This document shows, piece by piece, positions 24,530-36,182 of a DNA stretch of 64,000 nucleotides (position 1 is its first letter; each line of letters begins with the position of its first letter). The notes beneath the pieces are model-generated. The model searched no databases and was not told the DNA's origin. It saw nothing but the letters and a program-made list of their open reading frames with translations. The translations under genes and the position numbers were made by a program. This DNA comes from Streptomyces lavendulae subsp. lavendulae. GTDB taxonomy: Bacteria; Actinomycetota; Actinomycetes; Streptomycetales; Streptomycetaceae. The stretch is from NCBI RefSeq assembly GCF_002803845.1, contig NZ_CP024985.1, forward strand, positions 6,645,501 through 6,709,500, written 5' to 3'.

Positions 24530-25158
24530 TCGCCTTCGTCAGCGGCCAGGTCGCCGCACTCGCCCCCACCCTCGCCGTGATCGAGGTCGGCGGGGTCGGC
24601 ATGGCCGTGCAGTGCACGCCGAACACGATCGCGGGCCTGCGGATCGGTGATCCGGCGAGGCTCGCGACCTCGCTGGTCGTGCGCGAGGACTCGCTGACCC
24701 TCTACGGCTTCGCCGACGACGACGAACGCCAGGTCTTCGAGCTCCTCCAGACCGCCAGCGGCGTCGGCCCCCGGCTGGCCCAGGCCATGCTCGGCGTCCA
24801 CAGCCCCGACGCGCTGCGCCTCGCCGTCTCCACGGGCGACGAGAAGGCCCTGACGGCGGTGCCCGGAATCGGCAAGAAGGGCGCCCAGAAGCTCCTCCTG
24901 GAGCTCAAGGACAAGCTCGGCGCCCCGCTCGGGACCAGCGGCCTCGTCGGCGCCCAGCGGGCCGTCGCCGCAGGTCCGGCGCCCTGGACCGAACAGCTCC
25001 AGGCCGCGCTGATCGGTCTCGGGTACGCCGCCCGGGACGCGGACGAGGCGGTCTCCGCCGTGACCCCGCAGGCCGAGGAGGCCATCGCCGCCGGCGGCTC
25101 CGCGCCCGTGCCGCAGCTGCTGCGCGCCGCCCTGCAGTCCCTCAACCGCGCCCGCTGA
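24526..25158 (+). CDS. ruvA: Holliday junction branch migration protein RuvA
   Basis: Binds four-way junctions and loads RuvB. The 210-residue product has the N-terminal OB domain (MIAFVSGQVAAL), the helix-hairpin-helix region (LLQTASGVGPRLAQAML; VPGIGKKGAQKLLLELKDK) and the C-terminal RuvB-binding domain after an Ala/Gly linker. It is translationally coupled to ruvC. Confidence 0.97.
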   Translation: MIAFVSGQVAALAPTLAVIEVGGVGMAVQCTPNTIAGLRIGDPARLATSLVVREDSLTLYGFADDDERQVFELLQTASGVGPRLAQAMLGVHSPDALRLAVSTGDEKALTAVPGIGKKGAQKLLLELKDKLGAPLGTSGLVGAQRAVAAGPAPWTEQLQAALIGLGYAARDADEAVSAVTPQAEEAIAAGGSAPVPQLLRAALQSLNRAR

Positions 25159-25255
25159 CCGGACCCCGCCGCACCGCCCGCCGGCCGCCGCTCCGGGCCC
25201 CGTGGGGCCACGCACACCGCACCGACCGAGATGACCGAAAAGGCAGACTGACACC

Positions 25256-26329
25256 GTGAACGGGTACGACGAGACCGACATCCCCGAGCCGGACCGGCTC
25301 GTCGCGCCCGGCGCCGACGGCGAGGACACCGCCGTCGAGGCGGCCCTGCGCCCCAAGGACCTCGGTGAGTTCGTCGGCCAGGAGAAGGTCCGCCAGCAGC
25401 TCGACCTCGTCCTCAAGGCGGCCAAGCAGCGCGGCGCCACCGCCGACCACGTCCTGCTCTCCGGCGCGCCCGGCCTCGGCAAGACCACCCTCTCCATGAT
25501 CATCGCCGCCGAGATGGGGGCGCCGATCCGGATCACCTCCGGCCCGGCCATCCAGCACGCCGGCGACCTCGCCGCCATCCTCTCCTCCCTCCAGGAGGGC
25601 GAGGTGCTCTTCCTCGACGAGATCCACCGCATGTCCCGGCCCGCCGAGGAGATGCTGTACATGGCCATGGAGGACTTCCGCGTCGACGTGATCGTCGGCA
25701 AGGGCCCCGGGGCGACCGCCATCCCGCTGGAGCTGCCGCCCTTCACCCTCGTCGGGGCGACGACCCGGGCCGGCCTGCTGCCCCCGCCGCTGCGGGACCG
25801 TTTCGGCTTCACCGGCCACATGGAGTTCTACGCCCCCGAGGAGCTGGAGCGGGTCGTCCACCGCTCCGCCCGCCTCCTCGACGTGGAGATCGACACCGCC
25901 GGCGCCGCCGAGATCGCCGGACGCTCCCGCGGCACGCCCCGCATCGCCAACCGCCTCCTGCGCCGCGTCCGCGACTACGCCCAGGTGAGGGCCGACGGGG
26001 TGATCACCCGCGAGGTGGCCGGAACCGCCCTCCAGGTCTACGAGGTGGACGCGCGCGGGCTCGACCGGCTGGACCGGGCGGTGCTGGAGGCCCTGCTCAA
26101 GCTGTTCGGCGGCGGCCCCGTCGGCCTCTCCACCCTCGCGGTGGCGGTCGGCGAGGAGCGGGAGACCGTCGAGGAAGTGGCCGAACCCTTCCTGGTCCGA
26201 GAAGGACTGCTGGCGCGTACCCCGCGCGGGCGGGTCGCCACCCCCGCCGCATGGGCTCACCTGGGGCTTGTCCCCCCGCAGCAGGCCGGCGGCGGACCAA
26301 GGGGACAACAGGGCTTGTTCGGGGCCTGA
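25256..26329 (+). CDS. ruvB: Holliday junction branch migration helicase RuvB
   Basis: AAA+ motor of branch migration. Of 357 residues, Walker A is GAPGLGKTTL, Walker B LFLDEIHR, and sensor 1 is in LVGATTRAG. The arginine finger region and C-terminal winged helix (LLARTPRGRVATPAAWAHLG) follow. The start is a GTG; an AAAGGC-like ribosome binding site is weak. It lies 97 bases after ruvA. Confidence 0.97.
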   Translation: MNGYDETDIPEPDRLVAPGADGEDTAVEAALRPKDLGEFVGQEKVRQQLDLVLKAAKQRGATADHVLLSGAPGLGKTTLSMIIAAEMGAPIRITSGPAIQHAGDLAAILSSLQEGEVLFLDEIHRMSRPAEEMLYMAMEDFRVDVIVGKGPGATAIPLELPPFTLVGATTRAGLLPPPLRDRFGFTGHMEFYAPEELERVVHRSARLLDVEIDTAGAAEIAGRSRGTPRIANRLLRRVRDYAQVRADGVITREVAGTALQVYEVDARGLDRLDRAVLEALLKLFGGGPVGLSTLAVAVGEERETVEEVAEPFLVREGLLARTPRGRVATPAAWAHLGLVPPQQAGGGPRGQQGLFGA

Positions 26330-26493
26330 CGGCGCGGGCGTTTCCCCGGTCAGGAACTGCGGTGCCATGCTGGGCGTTGTTCCATCGGTGCGGACTCGCC
26401 TAGACTCCGCCGATGCCGACCCTTCGGGTCGGCGTGCCCACCCCCGTAGAAAATGGCCGTCTCCCGTGCGGTCGTGCGAAGGATCTCCGTCCC

Positions 26494-26973
26494 GTGAATC
26501 TCGTGACACTCCTCCCGTTCATCGTGCTCATCGGGGCGATGTTCCTGATGACCCGCTCCGCGAAGAAGAAGCAGCAGGCGGCCGCGCAGATGCGCAACGA
26601 AATGTCGCCCGGCACCGGCGTCCGCACCATCGGCGGCATGTACGCCACGGTGAAGGAGATCGGTGAGGACACGGTCACCCTTGAGGTGGCCCCCGGCGTC
26701 CACGCCATCTACGCGAAGAACGCCATCGGCGCCGTGCTGGAGGACGAGGAGTACAACCGCATCGTCCACGGCACCACCGAGGACCTGACCCTCGACACGC
26801 CGGTCGTCCCGGACGACGCCTCCTCGCTGACCGAGGCCGACGCCCCGAAGACGGACCTGTCGAAGGACGGCGACGCGGACGAGGCGCCCAAGCTCGACCT
26901 GGGCAAGGGCGACGAGGCCAAGGGCGACGAGCCGAAGGACGGCAAGTCCGACGGCGAGGCCGGCACCAAGTAA
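26494..26973 (+). CDS. yajC: Preprotein translocase accessory subunit YajC
   Basis: A 159-residue single-pass membrane protein: an N-terminal helix (LVTLLPFIVLIGAMFLMTR) then KKKQQAAAQMRN, the YajC core (GTGVRTIGGMYATV) and a long acidic Asp/Lys-rich tail not found in the short enterobacterial protein. It associates with SecDF. The GTG at 26494 follows AAGGA; an upstream ATG at 26413 would place polar sequence before the membrane helix. Confidence 0.93.
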   Translation: MNLVTLLPFIVLIGAMFLMTRSAKKKQQAAAQMRNEMSPGTGVRTIGGMYATVKEIGEDTVTLEVAPGVHAIYAKNAIGAVLEDEEYNRIVHGTTEDLTLDTPVVPDDASSLTEADAPKTDLSKDGDADEAPKLDLGKGDEAKGDEPKDGKSDGEAGTK

Positions 26974-26982
26974 CGTCCGGCC

Positions 26983-27021
26983 GGTACCGCGGTGGCGTCC
27001 GACCGGCGACGCCGCGGTACC
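26983..27021 (+). terminator. Hairpin between yajC and secD
   Basis: GGTACCGC (26983-26990) pairs with GCGGTACC (27014-27021) and GGCGTC with GACGCC inside, with a 3-base bulge. It could reduce read-through into secDF or stabilise the yajC mRNA. Confidence 0.5.
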
Positions 27022-27122
27022 CGCAGTGAACTTCTGCGGGGGGCAGGGGTCCCCACCACACATTTCGTGGCCGTCCGCGCGCTGACCCGGCGCGGGACGG
27101 TTGGACAGGGAGAAACGACAAG

Positions 27123-28934
27123 GTGGCAGCACCGAAGAAGGGCCGGCGGCCCACGGGGGCTCAGGGGAGGCCGGGGCGCGCCCTGGCCATCATCCTGATC
27201 GCGATGGTGGCGCTCACCGCGGGGATGTTCCTCACGAAGCAGACGACCCCCCGCCTGGGCATCGACCTCGCGGGCGGTACGAGCATCACGCTCAAGGCCA
27301 AGAGCGAGCCCGGCAAGCCGGACGCGGTCAACGAGACCAACATGAACACGGCGGTCGGCATCATCGAGCGCCGCGTCAACGGTCTCGGCGTCTCGGAGGC
27401 CGAGGTCCAGACGCAGGGCCGCGACCACATCATCGTGAACATCCCCAAGGGGACCAACGAGCAGCAGGCGCGCGAGCAGGTCGGTACCACCGCCCAGCTC
27501 TACTTCCGCCCCGTGCTCGCTTTCGCCGACGGCGCCCCCGTCGCCCCGGAGACCAAGCCGAGCGGGTCCCCGACCCCCTCCGCGAGCGGATCCGGCGCCC
27601 CGAAGGCCGAAGGCAGCGGCAAGCCCTCCGCCCCGGCCACCCCGTCGTCCAGCGCCACTTCCCAGGGCCGTGTGCTCAGCGAGGCCCTCAAGGCCCCGGG
27701 CACCCCCACTCCCTCGCCCACGGCGAGCGAGTCGAAGAAGGCAGACGACAACAAGGCCGCGACCCCCTCGGCGACCCCGCCGGCGACCCCTGCCCCGAGC
27801 ACCCCGGCCGTGGACCCCGCCGTCGCGGACCTGCAGGCGAAGTTCGCCGCGCTGGACTGCACCAAGGAGGACCAGCGCGCCGCCGCCGGCAAGGGCGCCA
27901 AGCCCGAGGACCCGATGCTCGCCTGTGGCAAGCGCGGCAACCTCTGGGGCAAGTGGGTCCTCGGTCCGGCCCAGGTCAACGGCCAGGACGTGAAGGACGC
28001 CAAGGGCGTCATCGACCAGCAGCGTGGCCAGTGGATCGTCACGATGCAGTTCACCGACAAGGGCGCCGACAAGTTCGCCAAGATCACCGGTGAGCTGGCC
28101 ACCAAGCAGGCTCCGCAGAACCAGTTCGCGATCGTGCTCGACGGCGAGGTCATCTCCGACCCGTCCGTCAGCCAGGCCCTGACCGGCGGCAACGCCGAGA
28201 TCTCGGGCGGCTTCACCCAGCAGTCCGCGCAGGACCTCGGCAACATGCTGTCGTACGGCGCCCTGCCGCTGTCCTTCCAGGAGGACAGCGTCACCACGGT
28301 CACCGCCGCGCTCGGCGGGGAGCAGCTGAAGGCCGGCCTGATCGCCGGTGCCATCGGCCTCGCCCTCGTGGTGATCTACCTGCTGATCTACTACCGCGGG
28401 CTGGCCTTCATCGCCATCGTCAGCCTCATGGTCTCCGCCGTCCTCACCTACACGATCATGGCGCTGCTGGGCAAGGGCATCGGCTTCGCCCTGAACCTGC
28501 CGGCCGTCTGCGGCGCGATCGTGGCCATCGGCATCACGGCGGACTCGTTCATCGTCTACTTCGAACGCATCCGGGACGAGATCCGCGAGGGCCGCACCCT
28601 GCGTCCGGCCGTCGAGCGTGCCTGGCCGCGTGCCCGGCGCACCATCCTGGTCTCCGACTTCGTGTCCTTCCTCGCCGCCGCGGTGCTCTTCATCGTCACC
28701 GTCGGCAAGGTCCAGGGCTTCGCCTTCACGCTGGGTCTGACCACCCTGCTCGACGTGGTCGTGGTGTTCCTCTTCACCAAGCCGATCATGACCCTGGTGG
28801 CGCGCACGAACTTCTTCTCCAGCGGCCACCCGTGGTCCGGGCTGGACCCCAAGCGCCTGGGCGCCAAGCCGCCGCTGCGCCGGTCCCGCCGCACGGGCCC
28901 CGTCCCCGCCCCCGTCGACGCAAAGGAGGCGTGA
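27123..28934 (+). CDS. secD: Protein translocase subunit SecD
   Basis: With SecF, SecD uses the proton gradient to pull secreted proteins out of the SecYEG channel. The 603-residue RND-type protein has helix 1 (ALAIILIAMVALTAGMFL), the periplasmic P1 head, and five C-terminal helices with the D-G-G-T-S-like DLAGGTSITL motif near the start. The P1 domain is interrupted at about residues 140-240 by a Pro/Ser/Thr/Ala-rich stretch absent from E. coli SecD. The GTG at 27123 follows GGGAGA. secF starts 3 bases after its stop. Confidence 0.96.
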   Translation: MAAPKKGRRPTGAQGRPGRALAIILIAMVALTAGMFLTKQTTPRLGIDLAGGTSITLKAKSEPGKPDAVNETNMNTAVGIIERRVNGLGVSEAEVQTQGRDHIIVNIPKGTNEQQAREQVGTTAQLYFRPVLAFADGAPVAPETKPSGSPTPSASGSGAPKAEGSGKPSAPATPSSSATSQGRVLSEALKAPGTPTPSPTASESKKADDNKAATPSATPPATPAPSTPAVDPAVADLQAKFAALDCTKEDQRAAAGKGAKPEDPMLACGKRGNLWGKWVLGPAQVNGQDVKDAKGVIDQQRGQWIVTMQFTDKGADKFAKITGELATKQAPQNQFAIVLDGEVISDPSVSQALTGGNAEISGGFTQQSAQDLGNMLSYGALPLSFQEDSVTTVTAALGGEQLKAGLIAGAIGLALVVIYLLIYYRGLAFIAIVSLMVSAVLTYTIMALLGKGIGFALNLPAVCGAIVAIGITADSFIVYFERIRDEIREGRTLRPAVERAWPRARRTILVSDFVSFLAAAVLFIVTVGKVQGFAFTLGLTTLLDVVVVFLFTKPIMTLVARTNFFSSGHPWSGLDPKRLGAKPPLRRSRRTGPVPAPVDAKEA

Positions 28935-28937
28935 GAG

Positions 28938-30002
28938 ATGTCGAAGCTGGGAGATCTCGGCGCCAAGCTGTACCGCGGTGAGGTCGGCTACGACTTCGTC
29001 GGCAAGCGCTTCGTCTGGTACGGCGTTTCCATCCTGATCACCATCACGGCGATCGTGGCCCTGGCCGTTCAGGGCCTCAACATGGGCATCGAGTTCAAGG
29101 GCGGTGCCGTCTTCACCACCCCGAAGACGGCCGTCTCGGTGGCCACGGCGACGGCGGACGCGGAGAAGGCCTCCGGCCACGACGCGATCGTCCAGCAGCT
29201 CGGCACCGGCGGTCTGCGCATCCAGATCTCCGGTCTGGACACCGATTCCGCCGCCTCGGTGAAGAAGCAGCTCGCCACCGACCTCAAGGTCACCGAGGCC
29301 CAGATCAACGCCGACCTCGTCGGCCCGAGCTGGGGCGAGCAGATCGCCAACAAGGCCTGGACCGGCCTGGCGATCTTCATGGTCCTCGTCGTGATCTACC
29401 TCGCCATCGCCTTCGAGTGGCGGATGGCGGTCGCGGCGCTGATCGCGCTGATCCACGACCTCACCATCACCGTCGGCGTCTACGCGCTGGTCGGCTTCGA
29501 GGTCACCCCGGGCACCGTGATCGGTCTGCTCACGATCCTCGGTTACTCCCTCTACGACACCGTCGTCGTCTTCGACGGTCTCAAGGAGGGCTCGAAGGAC
29601 ATCACCAAGCAGACCCGCTACACCTTCAGCGAGATCGCCAACCGCAGCATCAACGGCACGCTGGTCCGCTCGATCAACACCACCGTCGTGGCGCTGCTCC
29701 CGGTCGGCGCCCTGCTGTTCATCGGCGGCGGCTTCCTGGGCGCCGGCATGCTCAACGACATCTCCCTGTCGCTGTTCGTCGGCCTCGCGGCCGGTGCGTA
29801 CTCCTCGATCTTCATCGCGACCCCGCTGGTCGTGGACCTGAAGGAGCGCGAGCCCGCGATGAAGGCCCTGAAGAAGCGGGTGCTCGCCAAGCGGGCGGCC
29901 GCCGCGGCGAAGGGCGAGAGCCCCGAGGGCGACGAGGGCTCCGGCTCCGAGGACGCCCCGCAGGTCGTCTCCCAGGGTGGCCAGGGGAGGCGTCGCCGGT
30001 GA
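28938..30002 (+). CDS. secF: Protein translocase subunit SecF
   Basis: Partner of SecD. The 354-residue product has the motif FKGGAVF after helix 1 and GYSLYDTVVVFDG with RSINTTVVALLPVGALLFIGG in the C-terminal membrane domain, and a charged cytoplasmic tail. Its stop overlaps the apt GTG by four bases. Confidence 0.97.
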   Translation: MSKLGDLGAKLYRGEVGYDFVGKRFVWYGVSILITITAIVALAVQGLNMGIEFKGGAVFTTPKTAVSVATATADAEKASGHDAIVQQLGTGGLRIQISGLDTDSAASVKKQLATDLKVTEAQINADLVGPSWGEQIANKAWTGLAIFMVLVVIYLAIAFEWRMAVAALIALIHDLTITVGVYALVGFEVTPGTVIGLLTILGYSLYDTVVVFDGLKEGSKDITKQTRYTFSEIANRSINGTLVRSINTTVVALLPVGALLFIGGGFLGAGMLNDISLSLFVGLAAGAYSSIFIATPLVVDLKEREPAMKALKKRVLAKRAAAAAKGESPEGDEGSGSEDAPQVVSQGGQGRRRR

Positions 30003-30556
30003 CCGCCGAGGCCTGTTCCCCCGAGGTCCGCGAGCTGCTGCTCAGCCGGATCAAGGACGTCCAGGACTACCCGAAGCCGGGCGTGGTGTTCAAGGACATC
30101 ACCCCGCTGCTCGCCGACCCGAAGGCCTTCGCGGCGCTGACGGACGCGCTGGTGGAGCTGGCCGGCCGGTACGGCGCGACGAAGATCGTCGGGCTGGAGG
30201 CGCGGGGCTTCATCCTCGCCGCCCCGGTCGCCGTCCGGGCGGGCATCGGGTTCATCCCCGTACGCAAGGCCGGGAAGCTGCCGGGCGCCACGCTCGCGCA
30301 GTCCTACGAGCTGGAGTACGGCACGGCGGAGATCGAGGTCCACGCGGAGGACCTGTCGGCCGGTGACAAGGTCATGGTCATCGACGACGTCCTGGCCACC
30401 GGCGGCACCGCCGAGGCCTCGCTGGACCTGATCCGGCGGGCCGGGGCCGAGGTCGCCGGAGTGGCCGTCCTGATGGAGCTGTCGTTCCTGCCGGGGCGCG
30501 CCAAGCTCGTCCCCGCGCTCGACGGGGCTCCGCTGGACGCACTGATCCTGGTCTGA
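29999..30556 (+). CDS. apt: Adenine phosphoribosyltransferase
   Basis: Salvages adenine to AMP using PRPP. The 185-residue product has the PRPP loop VMVIDDVLATGGTA, the adenine pocket region VGLEARGFILAAPVA and the flexible loop RKAGKLPG. The GTG at 29999 overlaps the secF stop (GTGA). A strong terminator follows, so the transcript secD-secF-apt ends before relA. Confidence 0.96.
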   Translation: MTAEACSPEVRELLLSRIKDVQDYPKPGVVFKDITPLLADPKAFAALTDALVELAGRYGATKIVGLEARGFILAAPVAVRAGIGFIPVRKAGKLPGATLAQSYELEYGTAEIEVHAEDLSAGDKVMVIDDVLATGGTAEASLDLIRRAGAEVAGVAVLMELSFLPGRAKLVPALDGAPLDALILV

Positions 30557-30573
30557 GTCCTTCCGTACGCCGA

Positions 30574-30609
30574 GCGGCGGGTGCCCGGGTCCTCCCGGGC
30601 ACCCGCCGC
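30574..30609 (+). terminator. Terminator of the secDF-apt transcript
   Basis: A perfect 16-bp stem (30574-30589 with 30594-30609, loop TCCT), followed by TTTCG. Confidence 0.9.
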
Positions 30610-30802
30610 TTTCGCGTGCGGCGCCGCGGCGGGGGACCGCGGACCCCGCCCGGGCTGGAAAACGCCTCGGGGCCGCGTCTCGCGGGACGACCACGGAGAA
30701 CGGGGTGGCGGAACCCTCGCTACCATGGTTTATCCGGACCTGACCGGGGCCCCGGAACCTCCCCCAGACTCCGTCCGGGGGGACCCCCGTGAGGAGCGCT
30801 CT

Positions 30803-33241
<2,439 letters not shown>

Positions 33242-33256
33242 GCGGCGGCCGCAGGG

Positions 33257-33315
33257 CCGTACACATGACGGTGGGCGCCACCCCCTCGGGGTGGCGCCCA
33301 CCGTCATGTGTACGG
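33257..33315. terminator. 28-bp perfect hairpin, bidirectional terminator
   Basis: Arms 33257-33284 and 33288-33315 are exact reverse complements with a 3-base loop. The hairpin lies between convergent relA and the PIG-V-type gene (stop at 33333) and can terminate both. Confidence 0.9.
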
Positions 33316-33332
33316 GCGGCAGCGGGGCCGGA

Positions 33333-34583
33333 TCAGGGGCAGCCCCACCAGACGAAGTTGAGGTTGCCGCCGAAGAGCGCCGACACCACGGTCGCGGACC
33401 CGATGATCCACATCACCGTGCTCCGGCGGGCCCTGGCCAGGGCCAGCGCGAAGGGGAACAGCAGCGGGAAGGCCGGCATGATGAAGCGCATCTTCGAGAA
33501 GTAGAAGCCCGCCCCGCCCAGCGCCATCAGCATGATCATCGCGGCGAAGATCCAGACGACCATCGGGGGCCGGCGCCGACGGGTCATCAGCACGAACAGC
33601 ACCACGGCCACCACCACGGTCAGGCTGACCACCACGTGGTTGAGGGTGGTGTGCACCTCGGTGAAGGTCTTCTTCAGCTCGTTGAGCGTGTCGAAGCCGC
33701 CGTCGTAGACCGAACCCCAGCGGCGCTGGAGCTCGAAGTAGCCGTCCCAGCGCCCGAAGTGCCAGCCGACGTAGCCCACGTACCCGAACCACCCCAGCGG
33801 GGCGATCAGCGAGGCCGTGACGATCCGGCCCACCGGAGGCCGCTGCGCACGCCGCTTGCGGCGCCACTGGACGTACTCCCACACGCCCGCCAGCACCACG
33901 GCCGCGACGATGGCCGAACCGGAGGGCCGGGTCGCGCCGGCGAAGAAGGCCAGCACTCCCGCGGTCAGCCAGGACTTGGTCATCACCGCGTACATCGCCC
34001 ACACCGACAGGGCGAGGAACAGCGGCTCGGTGTACGCCATCGACTGGACCATCGCGGCCGGCACGATCGCGAACAGGGCACAGGTGAACAGCGCGACCCG
34101 ACGGCCGTAGATCTTGTCCGTGACGGCGAAGATGCCCCACGCCGCGATCACCGAGGCGAAGAGCGCCAGGCCCATCGCCACCCAGTTCATGGGCAGACCC
34201 GTGACGTACGAGGTCCAGCGGATCATCATCGGGTAGACGGGGAAGAACGCCATCTGGCAGCTCGGCCCCGCGAACGCACAGGGGGACGGCGTCGCCAGCG
34301 GGGTCGTCAGCCCGTTCTCGGCGATGTGCAGGTAGTAGATGGCGTCCCAGCGCCCGCCCAGGATCTCCAGCGGCTGCACACCCTTGCGCTCCGCCCAGAT
34401 CGCCATGACGGCGAGACCGGTGGCACGCAGTGCGATGTGGATCAGCAGCGCCTTCCGCGCACGCTGCAGGTTGGAGAGTACGCGCCGTCCGACGCCTCGG
34501 AGCCCGGAGTCCTTCTTGCTGGTGAGCGGCTCGGCAACGAGTAGTGAGTCTGGGACATCTGCGCGTATCTGGGTATGCGTCAC
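33333..34583 (-). CDS. PIG-V-type (GPI mannosyltransferase 2-like) membrane glycosyltransferase
   Basis: A 416-residue protein with about ten hydrophobic helices and the GT-C landmarks of the PIG-V family: GGRWDAIYYLHIAENG early in the protein and FFPVYPMMIRW after the first loop. Such enzymes use a polyprenyl-phosphate-linked sugar, commonly mannose, on the outer membrane face. The acceptor here is unknown; a lipomannan or phosphatidylinositol mannoside is plausible given pimA nearby. The GTG at 34581-34583 follows AGGATTGAAT; an in-frame ATG 60 bases upstream lacks this. Confidence 0.82.
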   Translation of the reverse strand: MTHTQIRADVPDSLLVAEPLTSKKDSGLRGVGRRVLSNLQRARKALLIHIALRATGLAVMAIWAERKGVQPLEILGGRWDAIYYLHIAENGLTTPLATPSPCAFAGPSCQMAFFPVYPMMIRWTSYVTGLPMNWVAMGLALFASVIAAWGIFAVTDKIYGRRVALFTCALFAIVPAAMVQSMAYTEPLFLALSVWAMYAVMTKSWLTAGVLAFFAGATRPSGSAIVAAVVLAGVWEYVQWRRKRRAQRPPVGRIVTASLIAPLGWFGYVGYVGWHFGRWDGYFELQRRWGSVYDGGFDTLNELKKTFTEVHTTLNHVVVSLTVVVAVVLFVLMTRRRRPPMVVWIFAAMIMLMALGGAGFYFSKMRFIMPAFPLLFPFALALARARRSTVMWIIGSATVVSALFGGNLNFVWWGCP

Positions 34584-34710
34584 ATTCAATCCTGGTCGTC
34601 GCCCGGCAGAAGGCCGCCGAGGCGGCACCGTACAACGGTACACAGGTGTCAGGTGCTCCCCACGCGCACCCTGTGTTGAAACCGCGTAACGAATCGGACG
34701 CGCATATGCC

Positions 34711-34747
34711 GGACGGGCACCACCGGAGGAACCGGTGGTGCCCGTCC
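34711..34747 (-). terminator. Terminator of the DUF349 gene
   Basis: A perfect 16-bp stem (34711-34726 with 34732-34747) with loop AGGAA, 17 bases past the stop of the minus-strand gene. Confidence 0.85.
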
Positions 34748-34764
34748 GAAGCGGTCGGAGGCCG

Positions 34765-35994
34765 TCAGCCGCCGAACTCCTCCAGGCCCTTCAGCGCCTG
34801 GTCCAGCAGGGCCTGCCGGCCCTCCAGTTCCCGCGCCAGCTTGTCGGCCTTGGCGTTGTTGCCCGCCGCGCGCGCGGCGTCGATCTGCTCACGCAGCTTG
34901 TCCACGGCCGCCTGGAGCTGCCCCGTCAGACCGGCCGCACGGGCCCGCGCCTCCGGGTTCGTACGGCGCCACTCGCCCTCCTCGGCCTCCTGGATGGCCC
35001 GCTCCACGGCGTGCATCCGGCCCTCGACCTTGGGACGGGCGTCCCGCGGTACGTGGCCGATGGCCTCCCAGCGCTCGTTGAGGGAACGGAACGCGGCACG
35101 CGCCGCCTTCAGGTCCGTCACCGGGACGAGCTTCTCCGCCTCGACGGCCAGCTCCTCCTTCAGCTTCAGGTTCTCGGTCTGCTCGGCGTCCCGCTCGGCG
35201 AAGACCTCGCCGCGCGCCGCGAAGAAGACGTCCTGCGCACCGCGGAAACGGTTCCACAGGTCGTCCTCGGCCTCGCGCTGCGCCCGGCCCGCGGCCTTCC
35301 AGCTGTCCATCAGCTCGCGGTAGCGGGCGGCGGTCGGACCCCAGTCGGTCGACTTCGACAGCGACTCGGCCTCCGCGACCAACTTCTCCTTGGCCTTGCG
35401 GGCGTCCTCGCGCTGCGCGTCCAACGCGGCGAAGTGCGCCTTGCGGCGCTTGGAGAACGCGGAACGGGCGTGCGAGAAGCGGTGCCACAGCTCGTCGTCC
35501 GACTTGCGGTCCAGCCGGGGCAGGCCCTTCCAGATGTCCACCAGGGCCCGCAGCCGCTCACCGGCACTGCGCCACTGGTCGCTCTGCGCCAGCTGCTCCG
35601 CCTCGGCCACCAGCGCGTCCTTGGCCGCACGGGCCTCGTCCGCCTGCTTGGCCTTCTGGACCTTGCGCTCCTCGCGCCGCGAGTCCACCGTCGCCACCAG
35701 CTTGTCGAGCCGGACGCGCAGTGCCGCGAGGTCCCCCACGGCATGGTGCTCGTCCACCTGGGTCCGCAGGTGCTCGATGGCCGTCTGGGCGTCCTTGGCG
35801 GACAGATCGGTGGTCCGCACCCGCCGTTCGAGGAGGCCGATCTCGACCACCAGGCCCTCGTACTTGCGCTCGAAGTAGGCCAGGGCCTCCTCAGGGGTGC
35901 CCGCCTGCCACGAGCCGACGACCTGCTCGCCCTCGGAAGTACGCACGTACACGGTGCCGGTCTCGTCGACTCGGCCCCACGGGTCGCTGCTCAC
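34765..35994 (-). CDS. DUF349 coiled-coil protein
   Basis: A 409-residue, highly charged helical protein with repeated DUF349 units of about 75 residues (for example LWHRFSHARSAFSKRRKAHF and LWNRFRGAQDVFFAARGEVF), plus predicted coiled coil around residues 45-120. The family is common in actinobacteria, but its function is not known. The start is a GTG at 35992-35994. It lies downstream of the cyclophilin gene on the same strand and has a strong terminator after it. Confidence 0.88.
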   Translation of the reverse strand: MSSDPWGRVDETGTVYVRTSEGEQVVGSWQAGTPEEALAYFERKYEGLVVEIGLLERRVRTTDLSAKDAQTAIEHLRTQVDEHHAVGDLAALRVRLDKLVATVDSRREERKVQKAKQADEARAAKDALVAEAEQLAQSDQWRSAGERLRALVDIWKGLPRLDRKSDDELWHRFSHARSAFSKRRKAHFAALDAQREDARKAKEKLVAEAESLSKSTDWGPTAARYRELMDSWKAAGRAQREAEDDLWNRFRGAQDVFFAARGEVFAERDAEQTENLKLKEELAVEAEKLVPVTDLKAARAAFRSLNERWEAIGHVPRDARPKVEGRMHAVERAIQEAEEGEWRRTNPEARARAAGLTGQLQAAVDKLREQIDAARAAGNNAKADKLARELEGRQALLDQALKGLEEFGG

Positions 35995-36182
35995 AGCGCC
36001 TCCTCCACCTGATGCCCGCGAGGGGGTTCACCCCCGGGCATCGTCCACAGTTTCCTGGGGCGGGCAGCGCCCGCCCTGCACAACGCCAACATAGGCGACC
36101 GCCGGGCCGGCTGTCCGCATCCCGCACGACGCAATATCGCCGTACGGGCGACGGACCGGCCGGACCGGGCCGCTCCGCCCCG

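Noticed and set aside
26709..29456. A 915-codon minus-strand frame opposite yajC, secD and secF
   Set aside because: Same artefact; secD and secF are unmistakable on the plus strand.
34628..34640. ACCGTACAACGGT inverted repeat upstream of the PIG-V-type gene as an operator
   Set aside because: The 5-bp arms are short enough to occur by chance and I know no regulator for this sequence.
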